Assembly (NCBI GenBank): GCA_032768795.1
Contig: CP136494.1
Location: forward strand, 2,170,001-2,234,000
Source of the DNA: Tremella fuciformis
Lineage: Eukaryota > Basidiomycota > Tremellomycetes > Tremellales > Tremellaceae
DNA length: 64,000 nucleotides
Direction: 5' to 3'
Made by a program: the position numbers and the translations under genes. Positions 33,353 to 42,514 of this stretch are shown here, in pieces. The stretch's first letter is position 1, and each line of letters starts with the position of its first letter. The notes below the pieces were generated by a model. The model did not search any database and had not been told where the DNA came from. It worked only from the letters and a program-made list of their open reading frames with translations.

Positions 33353-34124
33353 ATGCGGCACAGAGACCTAGCGGGGACCATGATCGCAGCCTCAACGAAT
33401 GAGGGGGCCTTCAAACCCTTAACATTCTTCTTGTGGCTGCATGCCCCATGCTCCTCAGCAGCCGGTGAGTGGGAGCTGGTTCTACGAGGCTTCCTTGAAG
33501 CGCCCCTTACTGTTTTGGCTTTTTCGGACAGAGGCGCCAGGTCTTTCGGCCATCGCCCCAAAGGCTAATCAGTTCTCCCACAACGACATCATGATCCACG
33601 ATTGTGATGGCCGGAAGAGGCTGATGGTGCCATCTACAATGGTCTCTAGGCCCAACGAAGGCCCTGTTCTCTGCCCAGGACTCCTCGAAGCACTGAAGGA
33701 CACTACTCCTGAGCTGGCAGAGAACACAATACTCCACCTGGACTATTGTGCGCTCGCTACAAGCCTTCGCCAGGAAGAGCAGACCGAGCACTTCGACAAA
33801 TGCCGAGAGAGGTTTATCATCATGGGCTTTGTCCCGGGAATTCCTGATCCGGGCAATGAGGCAAGGTTGATTGAGGAGCTCCTTAGGTGGTACGACGGCT
33901 TCCGTGCCACCTCTGGCCAGACGTCATCTTTGGCTCAACCTGAGGTTCCACGATCGGAAGGGCTCAACACACGCGTAAGCGGACAGGCCTTTCACGCCAT
34001 CGGAACCCCGTCCATTTCATGTCACTACATCCCCTTAACTTTCTTTTCCCCGCCCCTACCAGCCTTCGGTGGCCCCATAATCTTCAACGGAACTTGCAGT
34101 ACGACTTTCCCTGTGTATTCCTAA
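33353..34124 (+). CDS. Orphan tandem-family member 3 (predicted 234 aa if spliced)
   Basis: Two frames are joined by an intron 33465-33531 (donor GTGAGT, acceptor GGACAG). Exon 1 (33353-33464, ending in phase 1) reads MRHRDLAGTMIAASTNEGAF...WLHAPCSSAA; exon 2 (33532-34124) continues EAPGLSAIAPKANQFSHND. The spliced length of 234 aa equals that of the other members, which supports the model over a frameshift. The C-terminal block LCPGLLEALKDTTPELAEN, LHLDYCALA and FDKCRERFIIMGF aligns with PPAVLIEALAKTSEQG, LDFTYWAVG and FDECQDRLMVLAT of member 4. The N-terminal half is poorly conserved. An ATG at 33441 would give a truncated single-exon alternative. Confidence 0.5.
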
Positions 34125-34852
34125 ACATATGCACGCATTCCGCTTGCGATCTGGATTCACGTGATCTATCAGATCCGTGCGATCCGGCTCAGAGGGTCAA
34201 AATGATTACGCCCGATACAAGTGCAAGCAGCTAGACACGCTGTGTACAAGGCGGTGCGCATTCCAGAGTCCAAGGCAGTGCGGGATCATCCCTGTACGCG
34301 GACAGAGCTCGGGTGGAGGGGTGTTGAATCCATTATGGGTATGAGAAGTACACCTTGCCGACTCTGACTCTCAACTGAACTGATCTCACCGAGCTGTTGC
34401 GAGACTGCCCAGCATTTCTTGGATTTTCCACCTGCTATGAGATATCCACGATTGCCAACGCGCAGACGTATTCTGTAAGGTTGGTCGCTTCTCGAGCCGG
34501 ACCAGATCTTGGAAAAGTTTCGTGTGTCTTGCGCTCCACTTTATCTGTATGGGTTCGTCCACTTGTAAATCTACTACCGATCTGGCATTCCCTAGATTCG
34601 ACATGTGCTCGAATTTGCATATGCTTTGAGGACGTTTGCAAATCCACATCCTTCGATGCACTTTACCAATGCTCCTTTGGAACGCAAGGGCACCCTTGTG
34701 GCCGCCGAAGGCGCACGGTCGTGTTTGCGTTGCTTATTCCCACGAAAATTATGCTAGACACCCATTCCCCTCACCCGCCTCTCCTCACACCCCGCCCTCC
34801 CACAGTCGTACAGTACCGGCATTACACAGCAACAAGAAGCGAACGATCACTC
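34125..34852. promoter_or_regulatory. Spacer with 3' repeat element (34164-34183) and conserved promoter block (34692-34716)
   Basis: It contains TCCGTGCGAT at 34174-34183, 50 bp after the member 3 stop, inside a 20-mer related to copies after members 4 and 6. The block from ACCCTTGTGG to GAAGGCGCAC (34692-34716) is nearly identical to 37505-37529 upstream of member 6. A TTG-started frame from 34397 joins member 4 in frame but is probably untranslated. Confidence 0.5.
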
Positions 34853-35584
34853 ATGTCCGCCGCTTTCACTATCAGCCAGGGTGGGGTGACCTCCGGGACC
34901 GCCCCCAACGTCCCGACCCAGTCCAGCCAACAGACACTGAATCCCATAAAGGGCTTCCTCCCCGAGGATTCTATCAGTGGCGGCAAAGAGCGCTCTCAAT
35001 GCTTCAAAATTGACAACATGACCGGGCACTTCACTTGCAAGTACATTGGTAACGATAGTTGGAAGACTGAAAAGTCTCAAACCGTTAGGATACACCGCTG
35101 GCTGTGCAAGTTCAGCAACAAACCCAGCCAGCTGCACATTGGCACGGATCGCACAGTAACTGGGACCTCCCTCCCGAATTTACTTCCTCCTGGCTCCGTT
35201 TGCCAACAAACAAACGCAAAGTCTAACAAGGATTCCTTCGGGTACATACGAATGGGGTTCTCCTGCTTCGATGTGAAGAGCGATGCTACTCCCCCTCCTG
35301 CGGTACTCATCGAAGCTCTGGCAAAGACAAGCGAGCAGGGCCCGTTTCCAAAGCTTGATTTCACATATTGGGCTGTCGGCCACTACCTACCCGATCGCGA
35401 CGCCGATGGATTTGCTTGGGATTTTGACGAATGTCAAGACAGGCTCATGGTCTTGGCTACCGTAGAAGAGATTGACGGATCGGAATTCGTTGACTATAGG
35501 AAGCGACAGCCCTTACTCTGGACACCGGTCTACGAGGACATGGACGTGCAGACGACTTCAGGTTGCGGAGGCAATCTCGCATAG
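34853..35584 (+). CDS. Orphan tandem-family member 4 (243 aa, unknown function)
   Basis: Single exon from ATG 34853, MSAAFTISQGGVTSGTAPNV. It is the best-preserved member with member 6. Ordered features: VPTQS near residue 20; SQCFKIDNMTGHFTCKYIG (50-67); W...VRIHRWLCKFSN; TVTGTSLPNLLPPGSV; DATPPPAVLIEALAKTSEQG; FPKLDFTYWAVG; and WDFDECQDRLMVLATVEEID. Cysteines in SQCF, FTCKY and WLCKF are conserved with member 6 in two of three places. No signal peptide, no hydrophobic helix; a soluble protein is expected. Not assigned to any known domain. Confidence 0.75.
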   Translation: MSAAFTISQGGVTSGTAPNVPTQSSQQTLNPIKGFLPEDSISGGKERSQCFKIDNMTGHFTCKYIGNDSWKTEKSQTVRIHRWLCKFSNKPSQLHIGTDRTVTGTSLPNLLPPGSVCQQTNAKSNKDSFGYIRMGFSCFDVKSDATPPPAVLIEALAKTSEQGPFPKLDFTYWAVGHYLPDRDADGFAWDFDECQDRLMVLATVEEIDGSEFVDYRKRQPLLWTPVYEDMDVQTTSGCGGNLA

Positions 35585-36436
35585 TTGGTGGCCTGCAATA
35601 CCGCTTCTGCACGCCCGGTCTGCAAGATACGCGATACTCTTCTCGTCCGGTTCTGACCTCTGTCCGTGCCGCCAGCCTCCATGCTACCACCATGACACTC
35701 TGACCAGATCACTCACTCTCTGTGTACCACCAAATTCTTCTGCGAACACGTTCTGTCCGTACCATCATGCCAGTGCCTTCCCCTGACCTGTATTATCCAC
35801 CACCACTCTTAACCCCGCAGCACTTCCACCGTACACTGTATTATTCATGCATGTGTTTCTGGCTGTAAACCAGGCAGCTCCTCACTCCGTTTACAGTACC
35901 TATACTGTGATCGTTCAAGTCCGTGCGATATGAACGTAGGGGGACACCAATGGCATGCCAGACTAAGCAGGTGCTGTAACGGTCTGTTCTTTGGACAGAG
36001 CCATTTTGTCGACCTTGTCATCCATTACAAAGTTGTCGGGAGGCTAACAAAGATACAATTGGGATTGCAATCCACCCAGGATCAGCATAGGCAAGAAGTG
36101 CTGCGTATGTCATGCGATTGGTCAGCAAAACTTCGCGCTTTAGCAATCCTCTTTGGTGATTATGGCCGTAGCTTTGCAAAACATGCAGCGTTTGTGCAGA
36201 TCCATCGCATTCATTTCACCTTTTCGGCCAGACGGGTGTGTGAGCTAGCCATCCCAGCGTCGTCTTCTGGAATGAGGGGCTGTCCTTTGTCGTCGCGTCA
36301 TTTGGCATTCGCTGGGTGGATTGCTTGTGCAGAAGAAGCGAGCCGGCCTAGAATCATGTCCTGACTCCACCCATACTCGCAATCTTCATTACCACAAATA
36401 GCAACAAGAAGCCCCGCCCCAGTCTTGTCCGCCAAG
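35585..36436. other. Spacer between orphan genes 4 and 5, with 3' repeat element (35910-35929)
   Basis: About 850 bp. The 20-mer ATCGTTCAAGTCCGTGCGAT starts at 35910, 326 bp after the member 4 stop; the same element lies about 307 bp after member 6. Just before gene 5, AGCAACAAGAAGC (36400-36412) matches the leader of member 4 at 34828-34840. Confidence 0.5.
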
Positions 36437-36955
36437 ATGAGCACCGGCCACGACCAATCAGACGACCCGACCCTACTGTGCGCCGACGTCCAGGGACCAT
36501 TGCCCTCAGAGGTTCCGGCGCAAGAAGGCGGCAAGTTGCTGGGTGAAGAATGGTGCAAGGATCAAGTGGACGAGCACCCCAAGACGCCTCACCGTTGCTT
36601 CAGGGTCAAAGGCAACGACGGTTATTTCACCTGCCAGTACAGCGGGGCAACCGAGTGGACGACCGCCGACGGTGTGCGCGTCTCGGGGCACGGCTGGACG
36701 TGCCCTCACAGCGGGGTGGCTCGCGGAGTGAGAGTGCTCGCTCGCAAAGTCACGGGATCATCCCTGGCGGCTCTACTCCCTGGAACGCCGTTTCTCACCG
36801 CGCAGGGCCGCACGGGCGGCGTGACGTGCACAAGCAACACGTACATACGCCGTGACGGACGACGTTGCGCCCCCTCCTGCGGTCGGGATCAACCACACAC
36901 AGAGCATCTGATTGACCGGGCCAGTGTACGGCTGCTACTACCTGCGCTGAAAGCT
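36437..36955 (+). pseudogene. Orphan tandem-family member 5, decayed copy
   Basis: Aligned with member 4, the ancestral start ATGTCCGCC has become TTGTCCGCC at 36425; the next ATG is 36437. The N-terminal half is readable: LLGEEWCKDQVDEHPKTPHR, CFRVKGNDGYFTCQYSGATE, GHGWTCPHSG and KVTGSSLAALLPGTPF. Near 36,850 the homologous frame shifts: the family block reappears in another frame as VTDDVAPPPAVGINHTQSI and then meets TGA. A second stop follows before a KLELFL remnant of LDFTYW. The undisturbed frame runs on to 37066 without family similarity. Loss of start, frameshift and two stops mark it as a pseudogene. Confidence 0.7.
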
Positions 36956-37644
36956 CGAATTGTTTCTATGTATGGAGCGGCTTTCCGGCTGCTGCGCTCT
37001 CCGCCACGTGTTCTGCCAGTTCCGTGCGTGCGGGCGAAGCAGCGACAAAGTGTGTACCCGCGATGATGCCAGACAAGCTATCGACAGGAGCTTTCCTACC
37101 CTCCCATCCGAAGCAAGGTGCGTGAAAGGCTCAAGTGCCGCTCGTCGTCGATGGCGGGTTGATGGATATGCGTTTCTTACTATATCAAGCTGTTTTAGAG
37201 CATGTCGATCTGTCGTCAAAGAATGCCCTATATGAATCATTGCAAAAGCCAGATTGGCAAAGTGCTGAAAGAGCATTTACATACCGGCGCTGGCAAATTG
37301 AGCAGAATCAATTCGAAAGTCAAAGCTTGGTGTGTGCAATACGACGCGTCTCCATGTCATCTTCACTTGCCGCCGAGTTGGCGGTGTCCTCGGTATTGGA
37401 TATTCAGTCTTTGTAGATATTTGCCCTTAACCGTTAGACCTTTACAACTGGTCCACCCGCGCCTCAAATAAGATGCTGCAGCGTCCACCTTTGAGTCATA
37501 AGCCACCGTTGTGGTTGCTGAAGGCGCACCTCCTCTTCGCGTTACTTGGTTCTTGTATAAGAAGTATGTGGGCCTACCAGGTCACCCAGACCCATCCCAC
37601 AATCGTAAAGTCATCACACATCAACAGCAAGTGGATTGCCAGTC
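36956..37644. promoter_or_regulatory. Spacer and conserved promoter block of orphan gene 6 (37505-37529), TATAA at 37556
   Basis: It contains the remnant tail of member 5, then the block from ACCGTTGTGG to GAAGGCGCAC at 37505-37529 (four differences in 25 bases from the block before member 4), GCGTTACTT, and a TATAA about 90 bp before the member 6 ATG. Confidence 0.5.
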
Positions 37645-38358
37645 ATGTCCGCTAATACGAATGCTAGCCAGGCCGACTCTCCCGCCAAGACTGACACCGA
37701 GGTCCCGACCCAGTCGACTTTGGAACGCAAGAAAGGCAGCCTTCTTGGCGACGTATATATCGATGAGGTGCCTTGTCAACGCTTCACACTCGACGGCGTT
37801 GAGGGGGAATTTACTTGCAAATACTTCGGCGCCAGGGACTGGACAACTCAAGAGTCTGGGACCGTTCCAATGCACAGGTGGATCTGCAAGCACAGCAGCG
37901 ATCCCAGTGAGGTGCACATAGACAACAATAAGAAAATCACGGGAACCCACTTGCCCGAGCTGCTTCCTCCCGGACTGGTATTCCGTTATATCGATGCGCC
38001 CGATTGGACGAGTCCCGGGACCGTCAGGCTTTCAGGGGCAACATATGATGTGACGGACGAGGTCCATCCTGCCGTCTTCATCGATGCACTGCAGAAGACC
38101 AGCAATCAGGGCCCATTTGTCAAGCTTGATTACACACATTGGACGTATGGCGAGCGCGAAGACACCATCGATATGCACAGGCACTCGCTATCCTATCGAT
38201 TCACCAAGTGTCAAGACAGGCTCGTGGTTCTTGGCACCTTGAAAGAAGTCGCAAAGGACGAATTCAATGACTTTGATACGCAACGGCGACGAGAGGGGAT
38301 GTTGTCCAAGCCGGTCCGTGACGACATGACCTTTCCGGGTACTAGCACAGTCTCTTAG
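37645..38358 (+). CDS. Orphan tandem-family member 6 (237 aa, unknown function)
   Basis: Single exon from ATG 37645, MSANTNASQADSPAKTDTEV. Closest to member 4 through its whole length: VPTQSTLE, CQRFTLDGVEGEFTCKYFGA, RDWTTQESGTVPMHRWICKH, KITGTHLPELLPPGLV, YDVTDEVHPAVFIDALQKTS, FVKLDYTHWTYG and FTKCQDRLVVLGTLKE. It ends DDMTFPGTSTVS. The retained pattern of changes (conservative replacements, no stops, same length) suggests coding constraint. No known domain, signal or membrane segment was seen. Confidence 0.75.
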   Translation: MSANTNASQADSPAKTDTEVPTQSTLERKKGSLLGDVYIDEVPCQRFTLDGVEGEFTCKYFGARDWTTQESGTVPMHRWICKHSSDPSEVHIDNNKKITGTHLPELLPPGLVFRYIDAPDWTSPGTVRLSGATYDVTDEVHPAVFIDALQKTSNQGPFVKLDYTHWTYGEREDTIDMHRHSLSYRFTKCQDRLVVLGTLKEVAKDEFNDFDTQRRREGMLSKPVRDDMTFPGTSTVS

Positions 38359-38866
38359 ACGTGCCCCTCCATCTGGCCGCCCGGCCTGCACCCCATCCCT
38401 ACATTATGTTCTGCACGACTAGACTCATTTGGTATCTCCACTCGCTTCCATCTGCTATCCCCTGACTGTCTGAGCTACTCAACTGTATCATTCCCGCTTG
38501 CATCCCCCTGAACCCCCTGGCCCCCCCTGGACTCATTGCCCTGTACATTGACCCACGTATGCATGTCTGCCTAGCTGTACACAGAGAAGTCATGTGGAGA
38601 CGCGGGGTAGTACGCTGAAGGCGTAGGCCTCTGGAATCCGGTCACTGCGCTCCCCAGAATTATCATCGCTCAGGTCCGTGCGATCGAAAAGGACAAGGGC
38701 AACCGAAGTGCATGGGACAACGAAAACCAGCCGCGACAAGCCAGACCAGCTGTGTGTATGCAGCTGGACCCTCTACAACGTATACATTACGCCCGAGCAG
38801 GCCAGACAAGATGAAATCCTGCGTTTTCGTGGATAGTGGATAATGGATAGTGGATACTTTTACTTC
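38359..38866. other. Right border of the orphan island, with 3' repeat element (38665-38684)
   Basis: Holds the third 20-mer copy, ATCGCTCAGGTCCGTGCGAT at 38665-38684, and then the 3' end of the convergent ubiquitin protease. After this point the sequence returns to the GC-rich style of the left half. Confidence 0.5.
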
Positions 38867-41814
38867 TTACTCCTTGATGCCGTCCTTGTCCTTGTCCTTC
38901 TTCCCGAATCCCAGCTTGAAAGCCTTACTACTACTCCTGCTGATCCCGCTCAGGCGCCGCGAGAGACCGCCTCCACCGGGGGCACTGCCCTGGCTCGAGC
39001 CGCTCACGGCGCGATCCCTGTTCTTGTCGGTATTGGTATTGGACACACGTCGACCGACGCCGAGCCCGCCAATGAGGGAGCTCGAGCCGCCGGGGCTGGG
39101 CGAGGTGTACGACGACGGCGGCACGGAGGCGTTGGGGACGTGGTTGGCGCTGGGCGAGAGGGAGGTGCCCGGTGGAGGCGGGGCCGAGGAGGTCGAGCGC
39201 GAGGTAGTGGAGATGGACGTGACGCCCGAGAGGTTGGACATGACCGAGCTGCTCATGCCTGTCGGTGAGGCCGGGGCCGCGGGCGCCATGGAGCCCGAAG
39301 GCGGCGTGGGGACGTTGACGACGGGCCGCGAGGGGGACCGGGAGGTCCGAGCCTGTCCGCCTGGTGTCGAGGCCGACGTCGACACGCCCTGGACACCTTC
39401 GGGTGATGCGCCGGCATAGGCAGAAGGCACATTGACGCCGAGACCGCCAAAGGTGGTGCTGCCCGTGGTGCTCCCCGTCGTGGTCGCCACGGACGTCGTT
39501 GTGGGGTTGCGCTGCAAGCCTCTACCTGGTGTAGGAGTAGGTGTGACGGTATCGCCCGAATTCAGCCTCTGAGGCGGAGTGGGCACAGTGGGCGTATCGC
39601 CCTTTTTGTCTTTCGAGGTCATGGCCATCCGAGACAACCAAGAGCTGCTCTGCTGTCGGGTGTTCTCCAGACGAGGCGATGTGGCCGTAGCTGTGGGGGT
39701 GGCCGCAGCCTCCTTCTCAGCCATCGGTGAGAAGCCATACTGTTTGTCGACGACCGGCGAAGTGACCGCGTTCCCGTTCGTCCCATTTGTCTCAGCGGCC
39801 TTTGGCGGCGCGTTGGAGATGGTGTCGATGATCACTCTGCGCGGCTGAGAGGGATGGGACGCTTTTGGCGGGAGGGTCGAGGACGATGGAACAACCGGGG
39901 ACTCTTCCTTGACGTCGGCCAAGCCGCTCGAAGGAGCGGTGACGCTGACGTGTGGTCGCGCAGCGGCCGAGGGCACTTTGAGACCGAGATCGGCCAAATT
40001 GAGATCGGCAGCCTGGTAGAACAAGACGTAGCCTGCACCAGAGGGGAAGTCACCAAAGTACCGGTAGATATCCGACTCCTCTATCGGTTCAACGTTCTCG
40101 TCGTCGCACATGACCCAACGATTCGCAGACTTGACAATACAGACATAGTGACCGTGATGCGGACCGCTGGAGAGTCAGCGCCGATTTCTCTGACAGACAG
40201 CTGGGCGGTGAACTCACTTGCCAATGTGCACAACAACTGCAAACAGCTCGTACAGCCTGTCCGGGTTCTCGGTATCGTCGCTGGTATTGGGCAGCCTGAG
40301 CTCGAGGGGGAAGGGCACGCGATAGAAGAGCTTTGTGAAGCGGTTGAGGGTCTCCTGGTACTTGAAGCGTTTGAGATGAAGAGCAAGGACGTTGGGCAGC
40401 CGCTTGATCTTCATCCGCTTCTCGGCCTCTTGTAGGCCGCAGCACGAATCGCAGTAGAACTTGTTCTTCTGGCAGAGCATCTCGGAGGCGGAGAACTGGC
40501 GAAGACACGAGGTGACAGAGGTGTGCTGCTCGATATCGATGGACAGGTCGAGGAAGAGCTCGTCACGGGACGATGTCTACAATCAGCATGAGCCGCCAGA
40601 CTGAATGAATGAATGGGGGGACTCACCATCTCGCACGAGAGACAGCGCGTCTCATTGGTCAATACGCCTTCAAAGAGGTTCTGGACAAACGTCTTGCCCT
40701 TGACGACCTCCTCGCCCACGCTCTTTCCGATATCCTTGAGATGCCTGTCGACCTTCTCGACATCCTCCGCGACGTGGTTCAAGAGCCAGCCGAGGAACTC
40801 GTGCGCGTCCTGCTGAGACATGCCCCGGAACATCTCGTTCTCCTTCTTGACCGTCTTGAGCAGGTCCTCTGGGCGCACGACGCCTCGCCCAATGCTGCCG
40901 GCGCCATACGGCCCACCGCCGCGGGGAGCAGACGGGGGCGGGAGGGACGCAAGGAGCGGCGGGCCCTGGGGGCCATTGGGATCCTTGGGGCCGCCAGAGC
41001 TGTTGGGCGCGGGCGAGCCGGGGGCATTGCCGTTCGGCCCGGCGGGGTTGTTCGGTAGGATCGAGGCGGTCTGGGCGGACTGGGCGTCCTTGTTGACTGG
41101 CTTGGTGGCGATGGGCTGGTGGGGCATCGAGTTGGTCAGGTGGTAGAAGAGGGTCTGGACCGTCTCGAAGACGCTCGGCGGGGGCTGGTCGGGGTTGGCG
41201 ATGGGGATGGGCTTGTCCAGCGCCGACGGCCCCGACGGCAGGGCGCCCGCAGTGATTGTTGAGCTGTGGGCCTGCTGGAGGGCCGCGAGGGAGGGCGCCG
41301 AGCCGGCGTTGGCGTTGGCGGCGGTGGAGCTGGACGGCCGCCTGCCAAGACCCCACTTCTTCTCCTTGCCGTCGGCCTTGCCCGCGGCGCTCGACGAGGG
41401 GAGCTTGGAGCCGTTTGGCACCGCGAGGGGCGCGTCAAAGGGGTTGTCGCGCTTGGTGGCGAGGGGACTGGAGGCCGAGGTGGACTTTTCGATGGGGCTG
41501 AAGAGCTTGCTGCCTGGCGCGGGGCCGAGCGGGGCGAGCGGCGGCGGCGGGTCGGGGTAGGCCTCGACAAACTGCTTGAAGGGCTCGCAGGCGTAGAGCG
41601 CCTGGAGGACCGAGTTGCAGTAGCAGGTGTTGCCAAAGTTTTCGAGGCCCCACAGGCGCTCGACCTCGCCGCCGGTCTGCTCGGCGAGCGCGACCGACTC
41701 CCAGTACGCCTCGTCGAGCGCCTTTTTCTCGAGCTCGGCCGAGGTGAGGTAGACGAGGCTGTTGGGGTTGACGGGTTTGGGCGCGGTGAACGCGCGGCGG
41801 AGGCGGGACGACAT
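38867..41814 (-). CDS. Ubiquitin carboxyl-terminal hydrolase, USP12/46-creB type
   Basis: Three exons (41814-40627, 40576-40218, 40166-38867) encode 948 aa. The Cys box is [20 protein letters not shown] and the QQD box [17 protein letters not shown]. The zinc-ribbon fingers include CLSCEM and CDSCC, and the His box [17 protein letters not shown] leads to [10 protein letters not shown] and GYVLFY. A long Pro/Ala-rich insert (residues of about 95-300) splits the Cys box from the QQD box. The C-terminal 400 residues are a Ser/Thr/Pro-rich, probably disordered tail ending in [16 protein letters not shown]. In Aspergillus, creB of this class acts in carbon catabolite repression with a WD40 partner; the same role here is inference. 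Confidence 0.92.
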
Positions 41815-42514
41815 GGTGAGCGCGAGCGCAGCGAGCGGGGCGAGCGCGAGAGATGGTCAGGCAGAGCGCGAGGTGCTGCTTCGACTGAGCGGACTGGTGC
41901 GCGTTGATCGAGCGACGGACTGTCGAAAGCTGAATGAGAGATGATCAGAGTCAAGTGATGGGGCACAGACGGTCGCGTCTCGCCAGAAGCCAAGAGGCCA
42001 AAGCCAGAAGAGGGATGTCTCGCAGGGAGAGGGAGGAGAGCGCGGCGGTGAGACCGATCTACCGACTGCCGTGTCTCGTGATCCCCACAGAGACAGTGAC
42101 AGAGACAGCCGTCGGTGGTCGGGAGGTGGAGAGGAGAGGCGATGACGAAGGGTGGATGTGTGATTCGTCGTATGCCGTGTGGTGGATGCGATGAGAGCCA
42201 CCGCTTTTTCAATACGTTTGCAGTTGTCCAACAATAGCAGTGATGGAGACGAGGTGGAACAGCTAGCTATGCTATGTGGACCTCATGCTGCGTGATATGG
42301 GGTACAAGGAGGATGGAGGAAGAGAGAAGGAGATGCTTCGCCGGTGAGTCAGGGTCTTTGGTTACCCCACTTTGTGCTCCTGCTCCGATTCGGCATGTCC
42401 GGTAGAAATCACCCGAAACATCCAACCGGGGTACCAGAAACCATGCATGGAATGTAAGATATGTGTGAGAGACCCAGGTCCAAAGCCATCTAATAGGAAA
42501 AGGAATGGAAGAGA
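41815..42514. other. Intergenic region
   Basis: A 700 bp region with the promoter and leader of the ubiquitin protease (leftward gene) and the 3' flank of the GMPPA-like gene. Only low-complexity overlapping frames seen. Confidence 0.4.

Noticed and set aside
34397..34852. TTG-started 152-codon upstream extension of orphan gene 4
   Set aside because: No similarity to other members, and the conserved promoter block lies inside it, so it is probably untranslated.
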